From positions 62,001-126,000 of the forward strand of contig CAMYJH010000012.1 in assembly GCA_947258715.1 (NCBI GenBank): a DNA stretch of 64,000 nucleotides. The letters are read 5' to 3'. The DNA is from an uncultured Gammaproteobacteria bacterium. Its GTDB lineage: Bacteria; Pseudomonadota; Gammaproteobacteria; HK1. Below are positions 10,237-19,442 of the stretch, one piece after another. Each line of letters starts with the position of its first letter. Position 1 is the stretch's first letter. The notes below the pieces were generated by a model, which searched no databases, had not been told where the DNA came from, and saw only the letters and a list, made by a program, of their open reading frames with translations. A program made the translations under genes and the position numbers.

Positions 10237-10251
10237 GCGGGCGATGCCCGC
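10237..10251 (-). promoter_or_regulatory. stem-loop between tctC and tctB
   Basis: GCGGGC and GCCCGC (6-bp perfect stem, 3-base loop) lie in the gap between the binding-protein gene and tctB. Such hairpins after the first gene of a binding-protein operon often protect the upstream message or attenuate the permease genes. There is no T-run, so a full terminator is unlikely. The function is inference. Confidence 0.35.
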
Positions 10252-10262
10252 TGCCAGTGGCG

Positions 10263-11279
10263 TTATGATCTTCCAGTTAACAGAGGTCGGAAGCGTTCAC
10301 CGAGAGCCTGGATATCCTTTGCATAGGCTTCACACTCGGAGATGCCACCGTAGTTGATGTATTCCCAGTTACCTTTGGCCTTCACCACAGCTGCTTTGTA
10401 CTCCGGATCTGCAAATACTTTTTTAAAGCTGTCCTGAAGAACTTGAAAGCGATCAGGGTATTCCTCTATTGCAGCGCGATGAATGGCAAAGGCCCGGGCA
10501 GAGAGCAACGGCGGCAGGTTGGTGCCGAAATGGCCGTTGATTGTCGGGGCATTATCCAGCCGCTCGCCAAGCACGTTTTCGTCATTGAAGACCAGTAGCG
10601 TGCGTACTGCGTCGCCCCTAGCCGCCACCGTCCCGGAAGTGAGCACGCTGAAATCCATTTCTCCCGTGACCGCGCCAGCGACGGTGTTCTTACCACCCGA
10701 AAGCGGGATCAGGTTGAACTGTGCACCGGTGTGCTCTCCTAGCGCCAGAATGCCAATGGACGCCGGATGTGCGAGCCGGCTGGTACCGACGTTGAGTTTC
10801 CTCTTCTTGCCTTCCTCCACGATCTCGTCGATGTGTTTGAAAGGACTGTTGGCGCCGACGAAAACGCATCCGGGGTCCGTATCCACGCGCCCGAAGTACA
10901 CGCAGTCGCTGACTTCAAAGGTGGGTTTCTTCACCACCCAGTTGAGCAGCTCCGGCCCCATATTGCCGAAGATCAGGTTGTAGCAGTCGGCTTTGGCTTT
11001 ACCCATGTAAAGCTCGTAGCCCACACGCCCGGAGGCACCGGGATAGAAGCCGGGCTCGAAATTGGTGTTGAGGTATTTTTTCCACACATTGGAAAATGCC
11101 CGCAGGTTGCGGTCGGCGCCGCCTCCCTCGCGGGTGGGGACATAGACGTTGATATTGCGGGAGGGGAAGCTTTGAGCCGAAGCAGAGGCAAAGGGCAACG
11201 ATGAAACACCGCCCGCGGCGAGGGCCGCGCCTGATACTTTGATAAAATCCCGCCGGCTCGTTCGAGTTGTTTTGGTCAT
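10263..11279 (-). CDS. TctC/Bug-family periplasmic substrate-binding protein (Tat-exported)
   Basis: The substrate-binding component of the TTT transporter, 338 residues from the chosen ATG at 11279 (AAAGGAG upstream; the longer frame to 11378 lacks support). The N-terminus carries a twin-arginine signal with SRRDFIKVSGAALAAGG and a cleavage region FASASAQS. The mature part begins FPSRNINVYVPTREGGGADRNLR, matching the Bug-family ligand-binding pattern. Later motifs include a glycine-rich SGGKNTVAGAVTGEMDF. It is first in the operon tctC-tctB-tctA-hydrolase-hydrolase-AKR. Ligand unknown; an organic acid is expected. Confidence 0.9.
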   Translation of the reverse strand: MTKTTRTSRRDFIKVSGAALAAGGVSSLPFASASAQSFPSRNINVYVPTREGGGADRNLRAFSNVWKKYLNTNFEPGFYPGASGRVGYELYMGKAKADCYNLIFGNMGPELLNWVVKKPTFEVSDCVYFGRVDTDPGCVFVGANSPFKHIDEIVEEGKKRKLNVGTSRLAHPASIGILALGEHTGAQFNLIPLSGGKNTVAGAVTGEMDFSVLTSGTVAARGDAVRTLLVFNDENVLGERLDNAPTINGHFGTNLPPLLSARAFAIHRAAIEEYPDRFQVLQDSFKKVFADPEYKAAVVKAKGNWEYINYGGISECEAYAKDIQALGERFRPLLTGRS

Positions 11280-11468
11280 GGCTTTACTCCTTTGGCGATA
11301 GGGCGCTGTGCGGGGGACGGCATAAGTTACCGCGGAGTGGGCACAACCGCAAAGTGCAACAAAAGCAAATGTCTCCAAGGTTTGCGGCTCCCGCGAGCCG
11401 CGTCTAAGGGCGGTATTTCAAGACTTAGCGCAATCTCGAAAGCGCGAGTGCCTATCCATGACCAACGC

Positions 11469-12500
11469 TTAGGATGAGCTTTCCGCCACGCGCTTCAAAC
11501 CTGCGCGCAAGGCTTCGGAATCGGCGCGTCCATCCGGCGGCGCTTCGTCTGAGAGCACGAGATATCTGAACAGTGCGTCCCTGGACTCTTCGGCCTCTCG
11601 GGACAGGGACGCACGTTTGGTCCTCAGCTGATTAAGTTCACCGTCAATGCGATGTGTCTCAAACACCAGATCCAGCCAAGCTGAGAGATTATCGTCTATT
11701 GCTTCTGCGTCGATTCCCGCCTTGGCGAGCGCCGCTGCGTAAGCATCAGTGGCCTCCACCAGATTCATGGATAGCGCAAGCTCAGAGGCGGCGTCATCCT
11801 CGCGCTCCGACGCTTCATCCTGGGTAGCCTCATGCTCACTCAGGCGCCGTTCCATATCCGAAGCCGCATCGCTGAGCTCGTCGATACGGCCGTCGACGGC
11901 ATTGCTCTCCCAAGACGAAGGCGGCTTGAGACGCGTGTTCTGAAAACGCCTGACCGCACCGAGACGCATCCATTCCGCGTCTTGGGCGGTGAACGTGAAG
12001 TAACCAATCGCCATCACCAGCGGCACCAGGAGAGCGAGGTAAACCGGGTGAAGCGCGACCGCGGCCGCCACGGCGGCCGCGCAGGCAATGACGAGCACTG
12101 TGTTGGCTACCCGCGGGCGCCGCCATGCCGAGACCGTTTCCGGAGCATCGCGCCAGGCTTCCAGCGCTTCACGGCCGGCGCGCATGCGATCAATTTCGGC
12201 CCTCATGTCGGCGCCGCTTAGCGCTGTTTTGGCACCTTTGCCTTCGAGCGCCGTTTCCAGTTCCCGCTTTCTGGCCCTGGCCTTGGCGACTGCTTCTGCA
12301 TCGTCTGGCGAGATGGTGATCCCGTGCTTCGAGGTGGCGGCCTTCAGCGCCACCTCGGCGCTGATCTGCTCAACTTCCAGATCGGCCTCGAGCTCCTTGA
12401 GCACTTCAAGCTCGTGCTCCCAGGTCACGAGCTGATCCAGAAGCACGAACTGTTTACAGAGTACGTCCTCGCCGTTATCGGTGGTGTCGTCCGCGTTCAC
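11469..12500 (-). CDS. coiled-coil membrane protein of unknown function
   Basis: A 343-residue protein I do not recognise. It has an acidic helical N-terminal half (about 20-125) rich in Glu, Ala and Leu, a compact pair of membrane helices at about 130-170 (VLVIACAAAVAAAVAL and LALLVPLVMAIGYFTF), and a second long coiled-coil half (about 195-320) with many Ala-Ser-Glu-Asp heptads. Both halves probably face the same side of the membrane as a hairpin-anchored coiled coil. No catalytic motif is visible. It stands alone between the TTT operon and a broken methyltransferase gene. Confidence 0.7.
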   Translation of the reverse strand: MNADDTTDNGEDVLCKQFVLLDQLVTWEHELEVLKELEADLEVEQISAEVALKAATSKHGITISPDDAEAVAKARARKRELETALEGKGAKTALSGADMRAEIDRMRAGREALEAWRDAPETVSAWRRPRVANTVLVIACAAAVAAAVALHPVYLALLVPLVMAIGYFTFTAQDAEWMRLGAVRRFQNTRLKPPSSWESNAVDGRIDELSDAASDMERRLSEHEATQDEASEREDDAASELALSMNLVEATDAYAAALAKAGIDAEAIDDNLSAWLDLVFETHRIDGELNQLRTKRASLSREAEESRDALFRYLVLSDEAPPDGRADSEALRAGLKRVAESSS

Positions 12501-12578
12501 TTGCTCCGGGCCTCCGCCGCCAGAGTATCATTAATGAACATCCCGATTGCGTGCGTTTAACCCGCGAGTATTGCGCTC

Positions 12579-13381
12579 ATGTCGTCGTCGTTTGCAAGTT
12601 CCGGCGCGGATGCCTACGAGGAGTTAATAGGCCGGTGGAGCAGGAAGCTCACCGCGCCGTTCATCGATTTTGTGGGCCTGGCCGACGGTGGAAGCATTCT
12701 CGACGTGGGCTGCGGGACAGGCAGCCTGACCCGGGCCATCGCCAGGGCCGCCGACGTTCGATGCGTTACCGGCATTGACCCAAGCGAGGCCTACGTAGAC
12801 TTTGCCCGGGCCAAATCGCAAGACCCGCGTATCCGCTACCAAACGGGAGACGCCTGCGCGCTGTCGTTCGACGACTCGAACTTCGATCGCTGCGTCTCCC
12901 AACTGGTGCTGAACTTTATTCCGAACGCAAGCCGCGCGCTGGACGAGATGGTCAGGGTCACCCAACCGGGCGGCACCGTGGCGGCGGCGGTGTGGGACGT
13001 TCGGGGGGGCTGCTCGCGTTTCGGATGTTCTGGGACACGGCCTGTGTGGTGGACGACCGCGCAGTCCAGCCGCGCAACCGATATTACTCGGGTGCCTTGA
13101 CTCGTCCTGTTGAGCTGGCTTTTGCCTTCACCGCCGCGGGCCTGCAGAACGTCGAGCAGCGTTCGGTAACCGTGCGCGTGGGGTTCGAGAGCTTCGCCGA
13201 TTATTGGGCCCCTCTGCTTGGAAGGACGGGCCAGGTGGGCGCCTATCTCGATTCGGTGGTTGAATCTACCAGAAAGGAGCTCAAGCGCCGGGTTCGCGCC
13301 GCCTATGAGCTTGGGGAGGGCGACGGGCCGCGATCGTTAGCCGCCATCGCCTGGGTCTGCCGGGGGAGGGCACCGGCTTGA
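12579..13381 (+). pseudogene. class I SAM-dependent methyltransferase, frameshifted
   Basis: The 5' part (12579 to about 13008) encodes a methyltransferase with the SAM-binding motif LDVGCGTGSLT (about 41-51), the acidic GIDPSEAYVDFA, GDACALSFDD and RVTQPGGTVAAAVWD. The reading frame is lost at a run of seven G at 13003-13009. The C-terminal half continues in the next frame (LLAFRMFWDTACVVDD through GPRSLAAIAWVCRGRAPA, ending 13381). Adding one G would restore a roughly 267-residue protein. Either the gene is inactivated, phase-variable through the G-run, or the run length is a sequencing error. Confidence 0.8.
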
Positions 13382-13547
13382 GCACAGCAACCGCCTCGGA
13401 CTCTTTCCCAACCACGGGATCAGGTGGAAATCTTTCCGCTTTGTGAACCGGTTCACGTTCTGAGTTCACGTCCCGTTCAGGTTGACTGGCGTATCTTGCT
13501 TCCCGTACGCGGCGGGAAGCGAATCCCCGTGCCGCGAAATGATTCAG

Positions 13548-13577
13548 GCAAACGGTATTTCTGCAAACGGTATTTCT
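13548..13577. repeat. tandem duplication of a 15-bp unit in the leader of the glycine-zipper gene
   Basis: The unit GCAAACGGTATTTCT occurs twice back to back (13548-13562 and 13563-13577), directly before the AAGGAG ribosome-binding site of the gene at 13591. This is probably a recent slip duplication in the 5' leader; whether it affects expression is unknown. Confidence 0.7.
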
Positions 13578-13590
13578 AAGGAGGCGAACG

Positions 13591-14136
13591 ATGGATACCA
13601 AAAGTAAGAGCGCGAAGTCCTGGCTTAAACGAATCGTGGCACTAATGGCGGGCGGCGTGCTGGCCCTGGGCGTGGCGCTGCCGGCGTCGGCGGATCACGG
13701 CCACGACCGTGGAAACGGCTACGCTTACGGCAAGTACCGGGACTACGGTGACGACGACTTTGAGCGTCCCGGGCGCGGTTATGGCCGCTACAAGCACAAG
13801 CACCGCAGACACAAAAGAGTTCACGTGTATCACCACTACCCCAGACCGGTTAAGCGTGTTTACGTGGAGCACCACTACCCGAGGCCTGTGGAGCACGTGC
13901 GCGTAGAACGTCACTACTACCCAGCGCCCGAGCCGCAGCCGGTATACGTGGAGCCCCAGTACCCAGCGCCTCCTTCAGACGCTTACTACCGGGGTGGCGC
14001 CGGACTTAGCGCCCCCGGGCTGATTGGCGCCGCGGTTGGTGGACTTCTGGGATCCAAGGTCGGCAAGGGCAGGGGCAACCTCGCGGCCACCGCCGGGGGT
14101 ACCCTAGCCGGATACTTGATTGGCAGCCAACACTAA
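13591..14136 (+). CDS. exported His/Tyr/Pro-rich glycine-zipper protein
   Basis: A 181-residue protein with a signal peptide (about 1-35, cleavage near PASADHG). Next comes a His/Tyr/Arg-rich region with three repeats of a VYHHYPRPVKRVYVEHHYPRP type (about 75-115), then a Pro-rich linker. The C-terminal glycine-zipper (about 140-178: LIGAAVGGLLGSKVGKGRG, TAGGTLAGYLIG) is the 2TM zipper of the Rick_17kDa/YMGG kind that inserts in or associates with the outer membrane. The His-rich repeats could bind metal (inference). It is monocistronic, with AAGGAGG upstream and a strong terminator downstream. Confidence 0.85.
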   Translation: MDTKSKSAKSWLKRIVALMAGGVLALGVALPASADHGHDRGNGYAYGKYRDYGDDDFERPGRGYGRYKHKHRRHKRVHVYHHYPRPVKRVYVEHHYPRPVEHVRVERHYYPAPEPQPVYVEPQYPAPPSDAYYRGGAGLSAPGLIGAAVGGLLGSKVGKGRGNLAATAGGTLAGYLIGSQH

Positions 14137-14188
14137 TCCCAATCCGGTTGATTTAATCTCGACTCGAGGCAACGCCCAAACGTCGGTA

Positions 14189-14220
14189 CGAGCCCCGCTT
14201 CTGCGGGGCTCGTTTTTTTT
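14189..14220 (+). terminator. intrinsic terminator after the glycine-zipper gene
   Basis: Stem CGAGCCCCGC / GCGGGGCTCG with a TTCT loop (14189-14212), followed by eight T (14213-14220). This is a strong rho-independent terminator for the plus-strand gene ending at 14136. Confidence 0.92.
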
Positions 14221-14291
14221 GCCACTGAGCCCGTGTTTATAAAACGGTGCGACCTGTAAATTGGAACACCGGACCCCGCGCCTGGTCGCCG

Positions 14292-14528
14292 CTAACCCGG
14301 ATCCGGTTTGAGCGTTTTGAGCTGTCGCCGAATCCGTTCCAGCTCACGCCGGGTGGCGTTCACGTTCTGATGTAGCTGTTTGAGTCGGGTCTCGAGAGCG
14401 AACGTCGGACCGCCCTGGCGTTCCAGCTGGTCGCCGACGCGCCGCGCTTCGTGTTCGAACTCTGCCAGCGCCGACGCAAGCGCACGTTCCTCGCTCTCCA
14501 GTCGTGAGATGGCATCCACGTCGGTCAT
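14292..14528 (-). CDS. small coiled-coil protein of unknown function
   Basis: A 78-residue soluble protein, almost entirely helical, rich in Glu, Arg, Leu and Ala, with heptad spacing (SRLESEERALASALAEFEHE, then ELERIRRQLKTL). No known domain is recognised. It is isolated between two unrelated genes. Real-gene support is its amphipathic heptad pattern and ATG start; function is not assigned. Confidence 0.55.
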   Translation of the reverse strand: MTDVDAISRLESEERALASALAEFEHEARRVGDQLERQGGPTFALETRLKQLHQNVNATRRELERIRRQLKTLKPDPG

Positions 14529-14634
14529 ATCGTTGGAATACCGTCTTTTATTTACGCGCCGCGGGATTTTTCCTGATTCCCCTTGCCTGCGAGTTTTTAA
14601 TCACAGGGCTCCTGAACTGGCCGAATAGGCTGGC

Positions 14635-15522
14635 CTAGAACCTGCCCGCCTGATAGTCGCTGTAAGCCTGCATGATCTCGTCGCGTGTGTTCATGACGAA
14701 GGGACCGGAGCGGGCCACCGGTTCCTCCAAACGAAGCGCGCTCACCAGCAATAGGCGGTTTCGCGGCTCGCTTCCGATCAGCTGGATCCGATCGCCTCCA
14801 CCGAGCAGCGCCAGCGTCCCGGCGGCAATACGGCGATCGTTGACGTCGCGCCCGGCGCGAACGTCCACACCACCTTCGATCACGTAGGCAAAGGCGGCAT
14901 GGTCTGCGGGAACCGGCTCTGAGAACACGCCGTGTGGGGGAAGCTCGATATCCAGATAACGAGGAGAAGTAGGCACACCCTCCACCGGACCGCGGGTGCC
15001 CTCGCTGGTCTGACCGGCTATGACGCGAATCAAGACACCTTCGCCTCTACGTTCGAGGGGGATCGCGTCGGGGTCGAACTCTTGGTAACTGGGCGCGGTC
15101 ATCTTGTGCGTGGCGGGCAGGTTGAGCCACAGTTGGAAACCCGACAGGCGGCCTTCCACCTGCTCTGGCATTTCCGAGTGCACGATTCCGCGTCCGGCGG
15201 TCATCCACTGGACCCCACCGGGCTCGATCACGCCTTCGCGCCCGGTACTGTCCTTATGCCGAAGGCGGCCAGCCAGCAGGTAGGTCACGGTCTCGAATCC
15301 CCGGTGAGGATGCGCTGGAAATCCGGCGATGTAATCCTTCGGGTTGTCCGACTCGAAGCGGTCTAGGAGCAGAAAGGGATCCCACATGTCGAGCTGGGGT
15401 GAGCCGATAATGCGGGTGAGCTTGACCCCCGCGCCGTCCTCGGCCGGCACGCCTCGAAGCGCGCCGACCACGCGCCGGACACCCTGGGGCGCCGAAAATT
15501 CCTGATGCGCTGAGGTGCTCAT
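14635..15522 (-). CDS. pirin family protein (bicupin)
   Basis: Pirin N-terminal cupin with the metal site HPHRGFETVTYLL (two His of the HxH, about 67-79) and HSEMPEQVEGRLSGFQLWLNLP including the third His and the Glu; then the pirin C-terminal cupin (about 170-285). Bacterial pirins are iron proteins, some with quercetinase activity, others linked to stress or central metabolism. The start is uncertain: ATG at 15522 gives MSTSAHQEFSAPQGVRRVVG, while an upstream frame reaches 15570; neither has a strong ribosome-binding site. It appears to be a stand-alone gene. Confidence 0.88.
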   Translation of the reverse strand: MSTSAHQEFSAPQGVRRVVGALRGVPAEDGAGVKLTRIIGSPQLDMWDPFLLLDRFESDNPKDYIAGFPAHPHRGFETVTYLLAGRLRHKDSTGREGVIEPGGVQWMTAGRGIVHSEMPEQVEGRLSGFQLWLNLPATHKMTAPSYQEFDPDAIPLERRGEGVLIRVIAGQTSEGTRGPVEGVPTSPRYLDIELPPHGVFSEPVPADHAAFAYVIEGGVDVRAGRDVNDRRIAAGTLALLGGGDRIQLIGSEPRNRLLLVSALRLEEPVARSGPFVMNTRDEIMQAYSDYQAGRF

Positions 15523-15599
15523 TGCCGTTTCATCCCGAATTTCGTGATCCGCCTCAAGTTGCGGCCTCAAGGTTGTCGATGGACAGCGCGCCGACGGGG

Positions 15600-16916
15600 C
15601 TAGATATTTTCTTCTTCCCGTCTGATGCGGCGGCGAAGTTTGCGCGCGCCGATAAGCACCCCGGCGACCACCGGGACGATGGCGATACCGGTGAGCACCT
15701 CCACGTTCACGCTGAGGCCCGCGGATTTCAGCGCCTTGAGGCCGTAATTGATCAGGCCCACCAGGTAATAGCTTAGTACCACTACAGATAACCCCTCAAC
15801 CGTCTGCTGCAACCTGACCTGGAGTTTTGCGCGGCGGTTCATGGACTCGAGTAGGTCCCGGGACTGGCTTTCCATGGCGATCGACACACGAGTTCGCAAT
15901 AGATCCGACACCCGGGCTGACCGGGTCGTCAGCTCCTCGATGCGACGGTGTACTGACTCGCAGGTATGCATGGCGGGAACCAGGCGCCGCTGCATGAACT
16001 CGCTGAAGGTCTGCAGACGCTCGTGACGCTCTTCACGCAACTCGAGAATGCGTCGCTCGACGATGTCGTAGTAGGCGCGCGCCGCGCTGAAACGGAAGCT
16101 GGTGGCCGTTGCGACGCCCTCGATTTCCGCTGAGAGCTGGGTCAGACATTCGAGCATTCTGTGCTCGTCCACATCCTCTTTGTCGCCGGTTAGTGTGTTG
16201 CTGAGTTCGGCGACCTCCTTATCCAGACGGAAAAGCTCCGGCGTGTATTCTCTTGCCAGCGGAAGCGCGAGCAATGCCATCATGCGATAGGTCTCCAGCT
16301 CCAGCAGCCGCTGCACCAGACGGCCGGCCTGGCGTGAGACCAAAGTGGCGTCGTGGATCAGAATGCGGCTGAAGCCGTCAGCGTGGATCTGAAAATCCGT
16401 GAGAGCAACGGCCGCGTTAGCCAAAACTTTGCTGCCGACGAGGGTATCGGCCACGAAGAGTGTACTCAGCTCATCCACGGTTCGCACCGGTTTGCTGGAT
16501 GGCTCCATCGCCACGTGCACCGCGGTCAGAACCTCTCCCGGCAAATTCCCGAGCCATTCCGCGGGCACGCGCTTAATCGGGGCATCATCGAACGGCGCAT
16601 CGAAAGGGGCAGCGTGCAAAAAGTTGTAGGTGGAAAATTCCGTATGCCGTTCCCAGCGCAGGCGGAAGATCCCCAAATCGTTGCTGAAGTGATTGGCGCC
16701 AGCTGCCGGCGGATTGACACCGCATCGCGTGCACAGCACTTTGATGTGCTCCCGCTCCTCGTCCGCGGTCTCGATATTGGTCAGCAATGCTAGATACGAA
16801 GACCGCAGCGGCGCGGTCAGGCGCTCGTAAGGCCTTGCGTGGACCTCGTTGTTGAGCAGCGCTCTATGAGGGTGATCCGACAGCGCCTGGTCGCGCCCAT
16901 CGTCTGATTTGATCAT
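15600..16916 (-). CDS. DUF3422 family membrane protein
   Basis: A 438-residue protein matching DUF3422. The N-terminus has the family signature HPHRALLNNEVHARPYERL (about 16-34). The middle is long and helical, with a coiled-coil stretch and SIAMESQSRDLLESMNRRAKLQVRLQQTVEGLSV-like C-terminal region, followed by two membrane helices (about 367-385 and 397-420) and a basic tail RRIRREEE. The C-terminal arrangement resembles CorA-like or tail-anchored membrane proteins, but function is unknown. It appears monocistronic. Confidence 0.88.
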   Translation of the reverse strand: MIKSDDGRDQALSDHPHRALLNNEVHARPYERLTAPLRSSYLALLTNIETADEEREHIKVLCTRCGVNPPAAGANHFSNDLGIFRLRWERHTEFSTYNFLHAAPFDAPFDDAPIKRVPAEWLGNLPGEVLTAVHVAMEPSSKPVRTVDELSTLFVADTLVGSKVLANAAVALTDFQIHADGFSRILIHDATLVSRQAGRLVQRLLELETYRMMALLALPLAREYTPELFRLDKEVAELSNTLTGDKEDVDEHRMLECLTQLSAEIEGVATATSFRFSAARAYYDIVERRILELREERHERLQTFSEFMQRRLVPAMHTCESVHRRIEELTTRSARVSDLLRTRVSIAMESQSRDLLESMNRRAKLQVRLQQTVEGLSVVVLSYYLVGLINYGLKALKSAGLSVNVEVLTGIAIVPVVAGVLIGARKLRRRIRREEENI

Positions 16917-17022
16917 CGTGTTGCTTTCGGATTCTTTTTCCGGACAGGGTGCAAGCTCAGCTGTTGTTAATGGATGTTGCGTCTTCAGTATGGAGTCGTT
17001 AATCCGAGGACGACAGAGTTGC

Positions 17023-17613
17023 TTAGTTGCTCAGGCGCTGCCTGATTTTGTCGGCTGCGGTTCGCGTTCCGGTCAGGTGTGGATTGATCCTTAGCGCATA
17101 ATCGAAGGCGCGCAGAGCCTCCTCAAAATTACCCGTCTGAAGATGGATCAGGCCCAGGCCTGCAATGGCGAGAAAGTGGCGCGGCTCGCGCGCCAAGGTT
17201 TCGGCGATACTGCTGGCCGCGTCGTCGAGCCGACCCAAGCTGTAGAGCACTGAGGCACGCTTGTTCCAGGCTTCGGCAAAGCCAGGCTCCATTCTGGTGA
17301 CCGTGGTGAAGTTGCCCAGGGCAAGCCCCAGCTGTCCCCGGGCCGCAAAGCCCTGGCCCTGCTGCATGATCTCGTGAACGCCCTCATTGTCATGCTCGTC
17401 CCATATTTGTGCGATACGCCGGCCGATGCGCTCGCCTTCTTCCGCATCGCTGGTCGTCTTGAGGGCCTGGAAGAGCTCCGGGAGCCTCGGGTCGTACTGG
17501 TCGGCGCGGGCGTTCGATACCCCGGCGCATATTATCAGCACCGTGAATACGGCCGCAGATAGAAAAAGCTTAAAGCCGTCGATCGAATCGGCGAAGGCGG
17601 GAGAGAACTGCAT
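17023..17613 (-). CDS. exported tetratricopeptide repeat protein
   Basis: A 196-residue protein with an N-terminal signal/anchor (about 12-36, FLSAAVFTVLIICAGVSNARA) and then about three TPR units: a region near 85-118 (LGLALGNFTTVTRMEPGFAEAWNKRA), 119-150 (SLGRLDDAASSIAETLAREPRHF) and 153-185 (QTGNFEEALRAFDYALRINPHL). It is probably periplasmic and mediates protein contacts. Such single small TPR proteins are common in Proteobacteria with no defined role. No operon partner is evident. Confidence 0.85.
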   Translation of the reverse strand: MQFSPAFADSIDGFKLFLSAAVFTVLIICAGVSNARADQYDPRLPELFQALKTTSDAEEGERIGRRIAQIWDEHDNEGVHEIMQQGQGFAARGQLGLALGNFTTVTRMEPGFAEAWNKRASVLYSLGRLDDAASSIAETLAREPRHFLAIAGLGLIHLQTGNFEEALRAFDYALRINPHLTGTRTAADKIRQRLSN

Positions 17614-18110
17614 GGGCTAAGTATGCTGGCACAGCGGCCCGAGGCCAAATTCCTCGCCGCGCGGGCGCTCGAGTCCCTTTCTAGGCCTTCCCCATGGCTG
17701 CCAAACTGGCTCCGCTCGGTCGGAGATATGACCGTCGGGGAATGAGGCCACCAGGGTGAGCTTTCGGATCCCGATCGCCTTACCGGGCTCCGCCTAGGCT
17801 CCGATCTTCGTTTCTGATTGCAGCTCGACAGCCACGTCGGTGCCGGTGTTCGTCATTCACGGCATGCCGCTCGATATTGACTTCACCACAAATACCCGCA
17901 TCGTTGAGCTCGATTCGGTGTTGCGCTGAACGTGCCGGAACATGCAGTTCCACTGGCCGCACCATCTGTTCGCAGCGGAGCCGTTTTGCGACCTGCCGGC
18001 GCTTGAGCATGAGCCCTCCATGGTCGAAAACAGCTTCTACCGTGTATACATTGCCGCCGCCCGGGACGACATTCTTCGCTCCCGCGACCTGGTCGCAACC
18101 GGCAGCACTC
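17614..18110. other. region without a recognisable gene
   Basis: About 500 bases between a TPR gene and the broken TauE-like gene. Several short overlapping frames exist on both strands (for example 17780-18010 minus and 17877-18155 plus), but none has family motifs, a good ribosome-binding site or a plausible composition. It may be decayed coding sequence. Confidence 0.4.
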
Positions 18111-18780
18111 TCAAAGCTGAATAAAGAACTGGATAATGAGCAGCAGCGCCAGTAGTAACAGCACCCGACGCACGATATTTCTGTAGATTTCGGTTGGAAT
18201 ACGGCGGGTCAGCGTCATGCCCCCAAACAGCGCGGCCACCGGCGAGGAAGCAAAGGTTGAACACCTGCACCATGGCGGTTCGCTCGAGACCAAGCTCGAG
18301 GGTGTAAATTATCAAGATGGGCACCATGACGTTGGTCGTCCCGGCGGCAAGACCTGCAGTCAGTCCGAACATGACCATAGACAATTTCAGGTGCTTGCTC
18401 ACCCAGCGCATGCGAAACGCCTTGACCTGGCTCGCAAACAGATACAGCAGTACCAGCGCGGCCAATAGCAGCTTGAACGGCGCAGGATCGCTGACTACCA
18501 AAAAGCGGGTACCCGCAATGCTGCCGAGGACGGCGAAAACCGCGAGTGGCCAGAAGCGACCGATGCTTTCGCTCCAGCGGCCTCCCTTCAGAATGCTGAC
18601 GACATTTACCGACGCCGTCGGCAGCAGCGTGATCAGAATGGCGGTGCGCACGTCCGTGAACAGCGCCAGCAGGGGGGTGGCGACGAGCGGGAAGCCAAGC
18701 CCGAGGGTGCCGTGGATGAGGCCGGCAAGGAGCATGATGGCCGCATAGGCGGCCATAGTGGTGTAGCCGAAAGCTTCCAA
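18111..18780 (-). pseudogene. TauE/SafE (sulfite exporter) family permease, frameshifted
   Basis: The N-terminal three quarters read as a TauE/SafE permease: MLLAGLIHGTLGLGFPLVATPLLAL, then several membrane helices and GLTAGLAAGTTNVMVPILI of the second repeat, up to VQVFNLCFLAG. At about 18240 the frame is lost. The correct C-terminus (VAALFGGMTLTRRIPTEIYR and a final hydrophobic helix ending FIQL) continues in the next frame to a TGA at 18111-18113. One indel therefore separates two halves of a roughly 220-residue gene. The start may be TTG 18780 or ATG 18756. Real inactivation and sequencing error cannot be told apart here. Confidence 0.8.
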
Positions 18781-18995
18781 TTGGGTGACGCGTTAGAATC
18801 CTGTCAGCACAGCAGCAGCCATATCAATAGGGCACGGTCGCGGAACACGCGGGCTTAGCCCATACTCTCTGAAATACCCTGAATAGCTGCCCCAAAGGGG
18901 ATGTATGTTAAAGTTTTGTTTTATCAATTCACATTAATACGACATCTGCCCCCGGCGACCCTCCCGGAAGTCCGGCGGATGGAAAGGATGAAAAC

Positions 18996-19415
18996 ATGAG
19001 CGAAAAGGAGTCCCCCGAGCTTGGGGACCTTAAAGTAGATATCGAGAATTTGTACAGGGAAGAGACCTTCACCGATCTGCATGCCGCGTCGGTGCGCCGG
19101 CAAAGCCCAGTCAAGTCAGACGGCAGTGCCGACAGCAGTCGTTCCGTGTTGTATATCGGCGAGACTACGCTAATGACACAGATGGGGCCTTTTCCGGTAC
19201 AGTTTTCGATTGAGGCCGAATCCCTCAACGATGCGTTCAAGAAATTTCCCGAAGGTGTCAAAGCCGCGGTGGAGCGACTCAATGAGCGCGCCAAGGAGCT
19301 GGCTAGGGAAGAGGCTTCACGTATTGTCGTACCCTCGGCAATGCCCCCGGGAATGCCAGGCGGGGGCCAGGGCGGATTGCCCCCGGGCGGCGGCAAGATC
19401 TTCTTAAAGAAATAG
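18996..19415 (+). CDS. conserved cytoplasmic protein of unknown function
   Basis: A 139-residue soluble protein. It starts MSEKESPELGDLKVDIENLYREETFTDLH, has a beta-like centre (SVLYIGETTLMTQMGPFPVQFSIEA), a helix (LNDAFKKFPEGVKAAVERLNERAKELAREEASRIVVP) and a Gly/Pro-rich tail (PPGMPGGGQGGLPPGGG) ending IFLKK. I recall similar small proteins in Gammaproteobacteria without assigned function but cannot name a family. It is monocistronic, with a hairpin downstream. Confidence 0.7.
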   Translation: MSEKESPELGDLKVDIENLYREETFTDLHAASVRRQSPVKSDGSADSSRSVLYIGETTLMTQMGPFPVQFSIEAESLNDAFKKFPEGVKAAVERLNERAKELAREEASRIVVPSAMPPGMPGGGQGGLPPGGGKIFLKK

Positions 19416-19442
19416 CGCGCTGTATTGCGCATTTTATAAACG

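Noticed and set aside
17780..18155. Short frames on both strands upstream of the TauE-like pseudogene
   Set aside because: They overlap each other, lack motifs and have no convincing start signals.
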